A DNA stretch of 64,000 bases from Prochlorococcus sp. MIT 1223 (GTDB taxonomy: Bacteria; Cyanobacteriota; Cyanobacteriia; PCC-6307; Cyanobiaceae). The stretch lies in assembly GCF_034092465.1 (NCBI RefSeq), contig NZ_CP139303.1, forward strand, positions 1,640,865 through 1,704,864, in the 5' to 3' direction. The first letter of the stretch is position 1. Each line of letters opens with the position of its first letter. This document shows, piece after piece, positions 1-8,972 of this stretch. The notes under the pieces were generated by a model. The model saw only the letters and a list, made by a program, of their open reading frames with translations. It was not told the origin of the DNA and did no database searches. A program made the translations under genes and the position numbers.

Positions 1-454
1 TCCATTCGGCATCCTCGTCAATCATTCCATTCTGAGTGCCGTTTGGACTATTTCTCTGAGCATAAGCAATTGGCTCCCTCTCAAGTATCTCAATAAACAA
101 TTCCTTTGAAAAAATTTGGCGATGTATTGAAACTGCTTCAAGCGAAAGCATATTTTTAAGATTCACTTCTATTCGTTTAGGAATTATTTTCAAAAGAGGC
201 CTAGGCAAAGAAATTCCAGATGCTTTGATAATCTCTTCATCCTCAAAATATTTATTTCCATAAATATGTACTTGATTAATTGAGATTAGGGATAACCCAT
301 TATTTAAAAAGAAGAAAATAAGTACTATCGAAAAAAAAGTGTAAATAAACGATTGCCAAAGTTGTTTAAAGAAGTTTGGATTACTTGAATATCCCCGTGC
401 TCTAGTTTTCTTGAAGTTTAAATTAGATTTTCTCCGTCTTTTAGTATTACTCAT
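1..454 (-). CDS. ftsQ: Cell division protein FtsQ, N-terminal part (cut by window edge)
   Basis: The minus-strand frame is open from the ATG at 454 to the left edge, giving about 151 residues. It starts with a very basic N-terminus (MSNTKRRRKS), then one hydrophobic segment near residues 35-52, then a POTRA-like region (INQVHIYGNKYF ... LLKIIPKRIEVNL ... ILEREPIAYAQR) ending in GMIDEDAEW. This is the FtsQ/DivIB layout: a bitopic membrane protein of the divisome whose POTRA domain lies in the periplasm. The frame was translated by hand. Its start lies 15 nt behind the preceding 136-aa gene and ddl is further upstream, a division/wall gene neighbourhood that supports the call. The C-terminus lies outside the window. 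Confidence 0.85.
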   Translation of the reverse strand, partial: MSNTKRRRKSNLNFKKTRARGYSSNPNFFKQLWQSFIYTFFSIVLIFFFLNNGLSLISINQVHIYGNKYFEDEEIIKASGISLPRPLLKIIPKRIEVNLKNMLSLEAVSIHRQIFSKELFIEILEREPIAYAQRNSPNGTQNGMIDEDAEW

Positions 455-469
455 ATTTGACTAGCGTTT

Positions 470-880
470 TTACAGGTCGCAACGAGCTTTCTCCATTAAT
501 TGATTCATCCATTCTCTTGCTCTGTCTGCGTCTGTAAAAGGGACATCTATTTCTTTACCGCATCCAATTAATCTTAGACGGCAACTTCCTTGTGACTCAT
601 TAGTAAGCGGTGCTTCCCCGGAAGCTAGAGCTAATAATTCAAGTAATTCTAATTGTTTAATTTCAAAAGAAGCTTCTTCTTTGAAATTACCTGCTTCAAA
701 ACTGCTCCAACAAAGTACACCTTCTTTTAATCTTGCGGCACCGGAACCGTCCAATTTGGCAAGTTCAGACCCTTTAGCCCATTCCCTATATAAATTTTGC
801 CTTCTTCTTTCAATCCATCCCAATCCGGTAAGAAGGATAAATGCAATTAGAAGAGGGAACCAAAGTAAGCCGTGAATCAT
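470..880 (-). CDS. Hypothetical membrane-anchored protein between ddl and ftsQ
   Basis: This 136-aa protein has one hydrophobic segment at about residues 3-20 (LLWFPLLIAFILLTGLGW), followed by a basic stretch (ERRRQN) and a soluble domain of about 110 residues. The basic residues after the segment suggest N-terminus out, C-terminus in the cytosol. I do not recognise a named domain. It sits in a minus-strand run with ddl (46 nt upstream) and ftsQ (15 nt downstream), so a role near wall synthesis or division is possible, but that is inference from position only. No catalytic motif is visible. Confidence 0.75.
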   Translation of the reverse strand: MIHGLLWFPLLIAFILLTGLGWIERRRQNLYREWAKGSELAKLDGSGAARLKEGVLCWSSFEAGNFKEEASFEIKQLELLELLALASGEAPLTNESQGSCRLRLIGCGKEIDVPFTDADRAREWMNQLMEKARCDL

Positions 881-926
881 TTTTTCTTCTGCCGAGATTA
901 TTTGAGCGTTAAAGAAATGCTTTAGT

Positions 927-1991
927 TTATTCTGTAGCTGTTTTTAAGAGTTCAGCAACTAATTCTTCAAGATTTAAGCCTGAAGCTTCCCAAAGCATTG
1001 GATACATACTTTTATTTGTGAATCCAGGCATTGTGTTTATCTCATTTATTAAAAGCTCATTTTTTGCTGGAACATAAAAGAAATCAACTCTTGCAATACT
1101 ATTAATTGATAATGCTTTACAAGCTTTCAAGCTTAAATTACTAATTTCTCGGGAAATAGTCTCAGGAATAGGAGCAGGTATTAAAACTTTAATTTCTTCA
1201 GAAGAGTATTTTGTTTCATAGTCATACCACTCTGAATTGTGCATAACTTCTCCTATTACTGAGGTCTTGATATGGGTTTTGCCTAGAATCCCGCATTCAA
1301 GTTCTCTTCCGATAATGTTTTTTTCAATGATTATGCGATTGTCGTATTTGCAAGCTAGTTCTAAGCCAGATTTCATTTCGCTTTTGAAATGAGCTTTACT
1401 TATCCCAACTGATGATCCAAGATTTGCAGGTTTTATGAAGCAAGGATATCCAATTTTTTCTTCTAATTGCTCTATAAGGTTTTTTAGTAATTCAGGATCG
1501 GTTATTTGATTACTTTCAGCGGCTTGATATGTAACTTGTGGAAGCCCTAATGCCGCAAATGAATTTTTCATTGCGATTTTATCCATTCCAAGAGCTGAAC
1601 CCAAGACACCAGAACCAATAAAAGGTTTGCCAATTAATTGCAAAAGACCTTGTATTGAGCCATCCTCTCCGTTTGGCCCATGTAGGAGGGGAAACCAAAT
1701 GTCTATACCCGATACGTCTTGCGGAAACTCGTAAAATCCTTTCTTATTGTGTTGCTTTGGGAGTTCGCTTTCTAGGAGTCTATGCCCTTTCCTTAAGGCT
1801 TTACGTGCTACTTCATTAGGCCACCAACGTCCTCTTGGATCAATATAGATACAGGTTAAATGAAAATTTTTTAAGCTTTTACCTTTTTTAAAACAGTTTG
1901 AGACTGTGTTTGCTGATTTAATTGAAACATCATGCTCTCCAGATGCTCCTCCGAAAATAATACCTACGCAAGTTTCTTTATTAGTATTCAT
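927..1991 (-). CDS. ddl: D-alanine--D-alanine ligase
   Basis: Cytosolic ATP-grasp enzyme that joins two D-alanines for the peptidoglycan stem peptide. The 354-aa product has the family N-terminal signature GEHDVS at residues 18-23, the LLHGPNGEDGSIQG loop near 105, the ATP-grasp lysine region (CFIKPANLGSSVGISKA), and the C-terminal metal and substrate site INEINTMPGFT at about 315-325. Length is normal. miaB ends 29 nt upstream and the 136-aa membrane protein follows 46 nt downstream on the same strand, so all may be co-transcribed towards ftsQ. Confidence 0.96.
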   Translation of the reverse strand: MNTNKETCVGIIFGGASGEHDVSIKSANTVSNCFKKGKSLKNFHLTCIYIDPRGRWWPNEVARKALRKGHRLLESELPKQHNKKGFYEFPQDVSGIDIWFPLLHGPNGEDGSIQGLLQLIGKPFIGSGVLGSALGMDKIAMKNSFAALGLPQVTYQAAESNQITDPELLKNLIEQLEEKIGYPCFIKPANLGSSVGISKAHFKSEMKSGLELACKYDNRIIIEKNIIGRELECGILGKTHIKTSVIGEVMHNSEWYDYETKYSSEEIKVLIPAPIPETISREISNLSLKACKALSINSIARVDFFYVPAKNELLINEINTMPGFTNKSMYPMLWEASGLNLEELVAELLKTATE

Positions 1992-2020
1992 TTAACTTCT
2001 TATAGCATTTATGACTATTT

Positions 2021-3424
2021 TCATTGATTTAAAGCAACTCCAGTTAGCGAAAAAGAGCGTATCTCTTTTATCATTACCCTAATAAGATCACCAGGTTGGT
2101 ATTTAATTCCATTTACAGGATCTTTGGGACAAAAAGTAAGGCGATTTGTCCTGGTTCTTCCTATTATTTGCTCAGTATTCTTTGGATTTATACCTTCTAT
2201 CAGAATCTCTTCAATTTGATTCTTATAGCGCTCATTTCTCTTTTTTGCTATTTTCTCTACAAGAATATTTAATTCTTTAAGCCTAGAAACTTTTATTTCT
2301 TCACTAAGTTGATCTGGCCAGTTTGCTGCTGGAGTATTAGGTCTAGGTGAATAAGCGGCTGTATTAACTTGATCGAAACTAATTTCTTCAACCAATGAAA
2401 GAGTGTTCTTAAATTGTTCATCTGTCTCTCCAGGAAATGCAACAATTACATCTGCACTAATTGATGCATTAGGCATTAATTTTCTAATTTTATTGATAAT
2501 CATTCGATACTTTTCAATTGTGTAGCCTCTAGCCATTCTCTTTAAGACTTGATCGTCTCCACTTTGAAAAGGTATATGAAAGTGTTCACATACTTTGGAG
2601 AGTTCTGCACATGTATTTATTAATTCATCAGTGAAGTATCTAGGATGGCTAGTTGCAAACCGAATGCGCTCTATACCTTCCACGTCATGAATGTAGTAAA
2701 GAAGATCTTTTAGTGAAAATTTATTTTTTTGCGTGGAGGAAGATGTCTTTAGATCGCGGCCATAGGCATCAATATTTTGTCCAAGTAAAGTAATTTCTTT
2801 AAACCCTTGTTTTGCAAGGCTTTGGACTTCCAGTTTTATTGCTTCTGGCTCTCTTGATTGTTCTGTGCCTCTGACGGATGGGACGACGCAATAAGTACAG
2901 CGTTCATTACAGCCATAAATTACGTTTACCCAAGCACATATTTTGCTATCTCTTCGAGCAGTTGTTAAATCCTCAATTATGTGTAGTTCTTCTGTTGCGA
3001 CTACTTGTTGCCCAGTATCAACTTGATTTAAGAGAGTCTCAAGACGATTTGCGTGTTGAGGCCCCATAACAAGATCAAGCTCTGGGACTCTCCTTAGCAA
3101 GGCTTCACCCTCTTGCTGAGCTACACAACCAGCAACTATTAATTTGAGATGTGGCAATAATTGTTTTCTTCTAGCTTGCTTCCCTAAATAGCTATATACC
3201 TTTTGTTCAGCATTATCTCTAATAGTACATGTGTTATATAGGACTAAATCTGCTTGAAGCTCAGCCTCTGCCTCTTGATATCCCATCTTTTCAAGGATGC
3301 CTGCCATCCTTTCTGAATCAGCCTTATTCATTTGACATCCAAAAGTAGTAATCCAATAGCTACCTCGGATCTCTCCAGAATGATCAGGAGTTAATTGTTC
3401 TAAAGGTGTTTGGGCTGAAAGCAC
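2021..3424 (-). CDS. miaB: tRNA-2-methylthio-N6-isopentenyladenosine synthase MiaB
   Basis: Radical-SAM methylthiotransferase that adds a 2-methylthio group to i6A37 of tRNAs reading UNN codons. In the 467-aa product the N-terminal cluster cysteines are C30 (TTFGCQMN), C66 ([10 protein letters not shown]) and C100 (VAGCVAQQ). The radical-SAM cysteines are C172, C176 and C179 ([12 protein letters not shown]). A TRAM-type RNA-binding domain fills about the last 65 residues. The order and spacing separate it from RimO, and MiaB is favoured by the CVVPSVRG sequence after the SAM motif. It lies upstream of ddl in a minus-strand run. Confidence 0.95.
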   Translation of the reverse strand: MLSAQTPLEQLTPDHSGEIRGSYWITTFGCQMNKADSERMAGILEKMGYQEAEAELQADLVLYNTCTIRDNAEQKVYSYLGKQARRKQLLPHLKLIVAGCVAQQEGEALLRRVPELDLVMGPQHANRLETLLNQVDTGQQVVATEELHIIEDLTTARRDSKICAWVNVIYGCNERCTYCVVPSVRGTEQSREPEAIKLEVQSLAKQGFKEITLLGQNIDAYGRDLKTSSSTQKNKFSLKDLLYYIHDVEGIERIRFATSHPRYFTDELINTCAELSKVCEHFHIPFQSGDDQVLKRMARGYTIEKYRMIINKIRKLMPNASISADVIVAFPGETDEQFKNTLSLVEEISFDQVNTAAYSPRPNTPAANWPDQLSEEIKVSRLKELNILVEKIAKKRNERYKNQIEEILIEGINPKNTEQIIGRTRTNRLTFCPKDPVNGIKYQPGDLIRVMIKEIRSFSLTGVALNQ

Positions 3425-3532
3425 TTTTGAATTTGAATTAATTTATTCAAATTGATTGATTTTTCAATCTCAATTTAGATCAAATTTTGCTTTTGAACTC
3501 CATTTCCCCATAAAAAGATTATGGGAATCAAG

Positions 3533-3606
3533 GGCGAGCGAGGGGATTCGAACCCCCGAATAGCGGCGCCACAAGCCGCTGCCTTAACCACTTGGCGACG
3601 CCCGCC
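3533..3606 (-). tRNA. tRNA-His (GTG)
   Basis: The minus strand folds as a cloverleaf: acceptor GCGGGCG pairs with CGCTCGC (one G-T pair), the anticodon stem GCGGC encloses loop TTGTGGC-type sequence with anticodon GTG, and the T arm carries GGTTCGAATCC. The extra G at 3606 opposite C73 at 3533 is the G-1:C73 pair specific to tRNA-His. CCA is not encoded; the next template bases give CTT. The gene lies alone between miaB and the divergent amidohydrolase gene. Confidence 0.95.
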
Positions 3607-3783
3607 TTGTATTACTGAATTTACCAATTCATAGGGAATTTTCTATAAAAGATTTTTATGAGTAAATTTTCTAAGGAACTTAGAAGGTCATTTTTTTTGC
3701 TTAGGGCTTGTTATCACTTAAGTTCACTTTAAAAATATTGATTTAAGAATTTTAAAACTTTTCCCATTTTTTAGAGAAAATTA

Positions 3784-5079
3784 ATGCAATTAACTAGTTC
3801 TGGTAAAAGAGGAAGAATTAACGCTTTGGTTCCACGTGGTCTAGTTGAGAATTTTGTAGATATTCTTTCTACACCTGTAACTCAAGAAGGTTTATGCCCT
3901 TTGAGCATTTCCTGGGAAAGGGGCAAAGTAATTAAAATTGAGGGTGCTCAGAATTTAGGGAAAACTGTCTCCAAGCTTTTACTCCCTCGTTTAGTAGAAC
4001 CTCATGCCCATATCGATAAGGTTTTTACCTGGAAAAATTTCAACAACTTGATGGGTACTTATGAAGGGGCTCTTACAGCAAATTTAGATGAACTCCAGAG
4101 CAGAACTCCTCATTTGGTTCATCTTAGAGCCGAGAAAGCATTGCATTTGGCACTTAGAAATGGTCTTAGGTCAGTTCGTACTCATATAGATAGTTTTGGA
4201 TTAAAAGGGCGTGAAACTTGGGAAGTGTTATCGCGATTAAAAAAAGAGTGGAAAGGCTTGATTGAATTGCAATGTGTCGCTTTAGTTCCTTTAAATTATT
4301 GGGGAACAGTCGAAGGACAGCTTTTTGCGACTCGTGTGGCAACTGAAAATGGATTATTAGGAGGAGTTCTAGTCCCTCCCTTTGATAAAAAAAAATCTTT
4401 TATGGCATTATGCGACCTTATTTGCCTTGCAAATGAAATTGGTTGTGGTTTAGACCTACATATTGATGAGGCAGGAAGTTGCCCTGGAGTAGGAATTAAG
4501 CAACTTCTTCGAGTATTAGATCAGGTTAAGACAGAAGTTCCCATTACGTGTAGTCATGCCAGCAGTATGGGATTACTTCGGCCAAAGCCATTGAAATATT
4601 TTTCAGAACGATTGGCTCATCATCAAGTTAGTGTAGTTGCTTTGCCTCTAACAAATGGATGGTTATTGGGGCGTAGAGAAAAAGAGACACCAATCAATAG
4701 ACCTTTGGCTCCTATTAAGCAATTACAGAATGCAGGAGTTATTGTTGCCATTGGTTGTGACAATGTTCAGGACCCATGGTTCCCCCTAGGAAACCTTGAC
4801 CCTATTTCTTTGATGTCAGTTGCTATGCCATTAACTCAGTTGGCGCCATGGCAAAGATTAGGATTATCTCCATTTACAACATCAGCATCATCTTTGATAG
4901 GTCTCAAGTGGGATGGAATGATTTACCCTGGATGTCCTGCAGACTTTGTTCTACTGGATGCAAATAGTTGGTCTGAAACTTTGTCTACAATTCCAATGAG
5001 AGAACATATTATTAATGGCGATTTTTACGATAAAAACATGCTTCCGATAAATCAAAAATCTATTAATTTGGAGACATGA
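3784..5079 (+). CDS. Cytosine-deaminase-like amidohydrolase
   Basis: The 431-aa protein belongs to the amidohydrolase superfamily and closely follows the metal-ligand spacing of E. coli cytosine deaminase CodA. Visible residues are H74 and H76 (VEPHAHIDK), H226 and E229 (DLHIDEAG), H258 (TCSHAS) and D326 (GCDNVQDPWFPLG); the last motif resembles the CodA active-site strand. It is expected to bind one metal ion and hydrolyse an N-heterocycle or amide in the cytosol. The true substrate cannot be read from sequence: cytosine, a modified base or another ring amine are all possible. Its stop overlaps the start of the next gene (ATGA, 5076-5079), so the two are translationally coupled. Confidence 0.82.
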   Translation: MQLTSSGKRGRINALVPRGLVENFVDILSTPVTQEGLCPLSISWERGKVIKIEGAQNLGKTVSKLLLPRLVEPHAHIDKVFTWKNFNNLMGTYEGALTANLDELQSRTPHLVHLRAEKALHLALRNGLRSVRTHIDSFGLKGRETWEVLSRLKKEWKGLIELQCVALVPLNYWGTVEGQLFATRVATENGLLGGVLVPPFDKKKSFMALCDLICLANEIGCGLDLHIDEAGSCPGVGIKQLLRVLDQVKTEVPITCSHASSMGLLRPKPLKYFSERLAHHQVSVVALPLTNGWLLGRREKETPINRPLAPIKQLQNAGVIVAIGCDNVQDPWFPLGNLDPISLMSVAMPLTQLAPWQRLGLSPFTTSASSLIGLKWDGMIYPGCPADFVLLDANSWSETLSTIPMREHIINGDFYDKNMLPINQKSINLET

Positions 5080-6419
5080 CTACTTCTCTTAAATCCCAAC
5101 TTCTAAAAAAAGAGCTTTCAGGAGTTGAGGGCCTAAATATTTCAGACTCTCAGAGAGATATTGAAAGATTTTCCAAGGATTTCTTTGATTATTCACCTAT
5201 ACTTTTTGAGCAGCTTAATACTTGCCTAGCTGATCTCATTGTAAAGCCAAGTTCTTTAGAAGCAATCATTGCGGTAGCGAGGGCTTGCAAAAAGAATAAT
5301 GTTCCTCTGACCTTGCGTGGTTCAGGTACGGGGAATTATGGACAATGCGTTCCTCTAAATGGTGGTGTTGTCATGTTGATGAGCGAATTTAAAAAGATAA
5401 GGCGGATTGACCCTATCTCTGGCGAAGTTACGGTTGAGTCAGGATGTCTTTTGAGAGATCTTAATAATCAACTTGCTACAAAAGGTCGACAATTAAGGAT
5501 CCTTCCAAGTACCTGGAGAAGTGCTTCTATTGCTGGATTTGTCTCGGGTGGATCAGGGGGGATAGGGTCGGTTCGCTGGGGCTTTCTGAGAGATCCTGGG
5601 AATTTATTAGGTTTAGAAATTATTACTGTGGAGGACTCCCCTAGAAAATTAACTTTAGATGTAAATAAATCGGAGCCATTAAATCATGCGTATGGCACAA
5701 ATGGCATTATTACAGCTTTAACGCTAGCAACATCACCATTGATTGAATGGCAAGAAGTAGCCATTGATTTTAAAGACTGGATTGATGCTGTTGATTTTAT
5801 GAGAACTGTTTCTCAAGCTGCGATTGAACTTTTCCTTTGTAGCTTGTTGCAAAAAGATATTATTGAACAAATACCTGCATGGAGTGGGAAATATAATGGT
5901 TGCCATCGCCTTTTGATATTGGTTGCATCTGATGGGTTAACTACACTAGAGCGATTGGCAACTTCAGCTGGAGCTATCTTTAATTATTTAGGTCCTGAGA
6001 ATGAGAAACAGGGAACAGGGCTAAGAGAGTTGACCTGGAATCATACGACTCTGCAGATGAGAGCCGTTGATACGGATTGGACTTACCTACAAATGTTGCT
6101 ACCTCAACCAGAACTAAAAGCAATGAATTCATTGAGTAAAAAGTGGAGAAAAGACTTGCTATGGCATTTGGAGGCTGTGAGACAACAAGGCTCTCAAAGA
6201 CTAGCGGCTTTGCCTTTAGTGAAATGGCGAGGTAAAAAGTTCATGGATCAATTAATCCATGATTGTCGGGATGCAGGAGCTATTATTTTTAACCCTCATA
6301 CTATTACTGTGGAAGATGGAGGCCTTGGAGTTATTGATGTTGACCAAGTAGAAGCTAAAAAACTTTATGACCCAGAAGGAATCCTTAATCCAGGAAAACT
6401 GAAAGGTTGGCTCCATTAA
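5076..6419 (+). CDS. FAD-linked oxidase (GlcD-like)
   Basis: This 447-aa flavoprotein has an N-terminal PCMH-type FAD-binding domain at about residues 55-190 (LTLRGSGTGNYGQCVPLNGG, STWRSASIAGFVSGGSGGIG) and a C-terminal oxidase half closing with YDPEGILNPGKL, the typical end of D-lactate/glycolate oxidase-like enzymes. It should be a cytosolic or membrane-associated 2-hydroxy-acid dehydrogenase or oxidase. No Fe-S partner (GlcF type) is adjacent. Instead it overlaps the CodA-like amidohydrolase by four bases, so the two may act on one substrate. It converges on folC, overlapping its 3' end by 4 nt. A glycolate dehydrogenase role is possible but not shown. Confidence 0.8.
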   Translation: MTTSLKSQLLKKELSGVEGLNISDSQRDIERFSKDFFDYSPILFEQLNTCLADLIVKPSSLEAIIAVARACKKNNVPLTLRGSGTGNYGQCVPLNGGVVMLMSEFKKIRRIDPISGEVTVESGCLLRDLNNQLATKGRQLRILPSTWRSASIAGFVSGGSGGIGSVRWGFLRDPGNLLGLEIITVEDSPRKLTLDVNKSEPLNHAYGTNGIITALTLATSPLIEWQEVAIDFKDWIDAVDFMRTVSQAAIELFLCSLLQKDIIEQIPAWSGKYNGCHRLLILVASDGLTTLERLATSAGAIFNYLGPENEKQGTGLRELTWNHTTLQMRAVDTDWTYLQMLLPQPELKAMNSLSKKWRKDLLWHLEAVRQQGSQRLAALPLVKWRGKKFMDQLIHDCRDAGAIIFNPHTITVEDGGLGVIDVDQVEAKKLYDPEGILNPGKLKGWLH

Positions 6420-7666
6420 TTCTTTGAAAAATTGATTACCTGTCTTTCTATAAGATCTCCAATTAGATAAATAGATCCTGTGATTACAGTAATTGGAGTG
6501 TGGTGATCGTGTTCCTTACCAAAGATCATAGATAATGCATCCTCAACACTTTCTACCTCTATCATTTGTTTTAGATGATTAGGAGAGATTGCAGATATCT
6601 CTTCTCTCTTCCAACTGAGAGCACCTGGAATTGGTGTTATCCATGCTAAATCGTTTTGCTTTAGCAAAGAGGAAATTATTTTAGGAGCATCCTTATGTGT
6701 TTGAATTCCAAGGATCCAATTGACTCCCAATTCGTGGCCTTCCCACCCCTCTCTCTCTTTCGAGAGTTGATTTGCGGCATGAGGATTATGAGCACAATCA
6801 ATAAAAATAGAGAAATTATTCCAAGTGACTCTTTGAAATCTTCCAGGCCAGCTTGCATTAGCAAACCCTTCTTTTACTTTTGATTCATCTATAGTCCATC
6901 CAAAATGTTTAAGAGCTTCTAGTGCTCTTTTAGCTACAGCGGCATTATGTGTCTGGATCTCTCCGGGTAATCCTAATATCCACTTCGTTGATAGTGGCGG
7001 AACAAAGTGGAGACTTGCGTTCTTTTTGGCTACTTCATCTCTTAATACTTCTTCCACTTCAGGGTGTTGCTGTGCGCTTATTACAATGCTATTTTCCCCT
7101 ATAATAGAGGCTTTTTCTTTCGTGATTGCTGTCAAACTATTTCCAAGGTATTCACAATGGTCTAGCCCTATTCCAGCCATGGCAATGATAGGGCGGTAAG
7201 GATGAGCTGTTGTTGCATCTAGTCTTCCCCCAAGACCAACTTCTAAAACTATTAAATCTACTTTTTTTGAATTGAAATAGTCTAGAGATGCCGCTATTAA
7301 TGACTCAAATGGTGTTAGGTGGTTCTTTTTTATAAAAGGCTGTAGCTTGATTAAAATACTTTTCAGTTCATCTTCTGAGATGACGTCTTGAGTAGTACAA
7401 ATTCTTTCGCACCAACTCACTAAATGAGGAGATGTCGCGATACCTGCATTGATGCCTAAATATTGTAGGCTAGCTTTTAAGAAACTAGCTATTGATCCTT
7501 TACCATTAGTTCCTGCTATTTGAATTGCTGGGATTCTTTTACAAGGTTCTCCCATCTCCTTGAGAGCTATCTGTACCCTTTTCAGATTTAGATCCACCCT
7601 CTTCTCTTGAAGAGCTGGCATCAGTCTCTCAATGTCTTTATTTATATGATTCTTGTTTTTTTGCAA
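6416..7666 (-). CDS. folC: Folylpolyglutamate synthase / dihydrofolate synthase
   Basis: Mur-ligase-family enzyme that adds glutamate to dihydropteroate and to folates. The 416-aa product shows the ATP loop AGTNGKGS at residues 51-58, the family block EVGLGGRLDATTA near 140-155, and the C-terminal ligase motif DCAHNPHAA. Length is normal for the bifunctional form. It begins one base after the argD stop on the same strand, so argD and folC are almost certainly on one transcript. The 3' end overlaps the convergent flavoprotein gene by 4 nt. Confidence 0.94.
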   Translation of the reverse strand: MQKNKNHINKDIERLMPALQEKRVDLNLKRVQIALKEMGEPCKRIPAIQIAGTNGKGSIASFLKASLQYLGINAGIATSPHLVSWCERICTTQDVISEDELKSILIKLQPFIKKNHLTPFESLIAASLDYFNSKKVDLIVLEVGLGGRLDATTAHPYRPIIAMAGIGLDHCEYLGNSLTAITKEKASIIGENSIVISAQQHPEVEEVLRDEVAKKNASLHFVPPLSTKWILGLPGEIQTHNAAVAKRALEALKHFGWTIDESKVKEGFANASWPGRFQRVTWNNFSIFIDCAHNPHAANQLSKEREGWEGHELGVNWILGIQTHKDAPKIISSLLKQNDLAWITPIPGALSWKREEISAISPNHLKQMIEVESVEDALSMIFGKEHDHHTPITVITGSIYLIGDLIERQVINFSKN

Positions 7667-8848
7667 TTACACAAGAACTTTAAAAGCCTCTTGGAGCCTT
7701 TTTACTAATTCATAGATTTCTTGTTTTTTAATTATTAACGGAGGTACCATGCGAACTACTTTTGAACCAGCGGGAACAAGAAGAAGCTTTTTTTCGATAG
7801 CGGCAGAAATAACTTCTTGTGACGTTAGTAATAGATCTTCTTTTATTACGAGCCCTTGCATTAAGCCTAAACCTCTTATCTCTTGGATCTGGTTAGGAAA
7901 TTGTTGTTTTATTCTAGAAAGTCCTTTTTTAAGCTCGTCTCCTCTTTGTTTGACGTTATTTAGGATATTGCGTTTTTGAATTTCTTTGGCAACAGTTAAA
8001 CCCGCTCTACAGGCAAATGGATTACCTCCAAAAGTGCTTGCATGATCACCAGGGGTAAAGATGTCAGCAGATTTTTTTGCAAGTAAAGCTCCTATTGCAT
8101 GACCACCTCCTAAACCTTTTGCAAGAGTAAAAATATCAGGTTCTATCTCTAAACTTTGATATCCCCAGAGATATCCAGTCCTACCCATGCCAGATTGAAC
8201 TTCATCAAAGATGAGGAGAATTTTTTTCTCTTTGCAAAAGCTTTTTAAATGTTTAAAAAAAGTTTTATCGCCAGGCCTTACACCACCTTCTCCTTGTATG
8301 GGTTCAATTAGAACGGCTACTACATCTGAACTACGCTCTTCTAATTCTGCAAATAACTTTATAAATGATTCCCAATTATTGTATTTAAAAAACTTAAAGC
8401 CTTCAACAACTGGCTCAAAGCCACTATGGTATTTAGGTTGTCCAGTAGCACTTACTGCAGCAAGGGTTCTTCCATGAAAACTTTCTTCAGCGGATAATAT
8501 TATCGGTTCCTTTATTCCAAGTTTTGTGTGTCCATATTTTCTTGCCAATTTTATAGCGGCTTCATTTGCTTCTGCACCGCTATTACAAAAGAAAATACTA
8601 TCCGCACAACTATTTTGGACTAACCATTGACCGAGCTCTTCCTGTTCAGGGATTGAATATAAGTTTGAAATATGTTGGAGTTTCTTTAATTGTTTTGTTA
8701 GTGCACTTGCTATAGCTCTATTGCTGTGTCCGAGACTGCAAGTTGCGATTCCTGCTACAGCATCAAGATATTTCTGATTATTTTGGTCCCATACCCAGCA
8801 ACCTTTTCCTTTCGTGATCCTTAGTGGATAACGTGTATATGTCCCCAT
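7667..8848 (-). CDS. argD: Acetylornithine aminotransferase
   Basis: PLP-dependent class III aminotransferase of arginine biosynthesis. From the ATG at 8848 the product is 393 aa and begins MGTYTRYPL, which fits the family N-terminus. Motifs are NSGAEANEAA (about 89-98), the PLP aspartate in LIFDEVQSGMGRTG (D215) and the Schiff-base lysine K244 in TLAKGLGGG. The frame stays open upstream to 8932, but those 28 codons are the tRNA-Leu gene, so I reject that longer start. The start codon is only 9 nt from the tRNA 3' base, so its message is probably made by tRNA end processing or from a very short leader. Confidence 0.94.
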   Translation of the reverse strand: MGTYTRYPLRITKGKGCWVWDQNNQKYLDAVAGIATCSLGHSNRAIASALTKQLKKLQHISNLYSIPEQEELGQWLVQNSCADSIFFCNSGAEANEAAIKLARKYGHTKLGIKEPIILSAEESFHGRTLAAVSATGQPKYHSGFEPVVEGFKFFKYNNWESFIKLFAELEERSSDVVAVLIEPIQGEGGVRPGDKTFFKHLKSFCKEKKILLIFDEVQSGMGRTGYLWGYQSLEIEPDIFTLAKGLGGGHAIGALLAKKSADIFTPGDHASTFGGNPFACRAGLTVAKEIQKRNILNNVKQRGDELKKGLSRIKQQFPNQIQEIRGLGLMQGLVIKEDLLLTSQEVISAAIEKKLLLVPAGSKVVRMVPPLIIKKQEIYELVKRLQEAFKVLV

Positions 8849-8856
8849 TAATGAAG

Positions 8857-8938
8857 TGGGAGCGGTCGGACTCGAACCGACAAACCCGAAGGTGCCGCAT
8901 TTTGAGTGCGGTGCGTCTACCAATTCCACCACGCTCCC
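8857..8938 (-). tRNA. tRNA-Leu (CAA)
   Basis: 82-nt minus-strand class II tRNA. Acceptor GGGAGCG pairs with CGCTCCC, discriminator A is at 8857, the anticodon stem CCGCA/TGCGG encloses loop CTCAAAA with anticodon CAA, a long variable arm follows (CACCTTCGGGTTTG region), and the T arm contains GGTTCGAGTCC. It reads UUG codons. CCA is not encoded. The argD start codon follows within 9 nt on the same strand and murA ends 34 nt upstream. Confidence 0.95.
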
Positions 8939-8972
8939 TTGTTTTGATTAAGTCTGAGGATATATATAAAGC

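Noticed and set aside
8849-8932. N-terminal 28-residue extension of argD
   Set aside because: It is the reading of the tRNA-Leu gene; family proteins start near the ATG at 8848.
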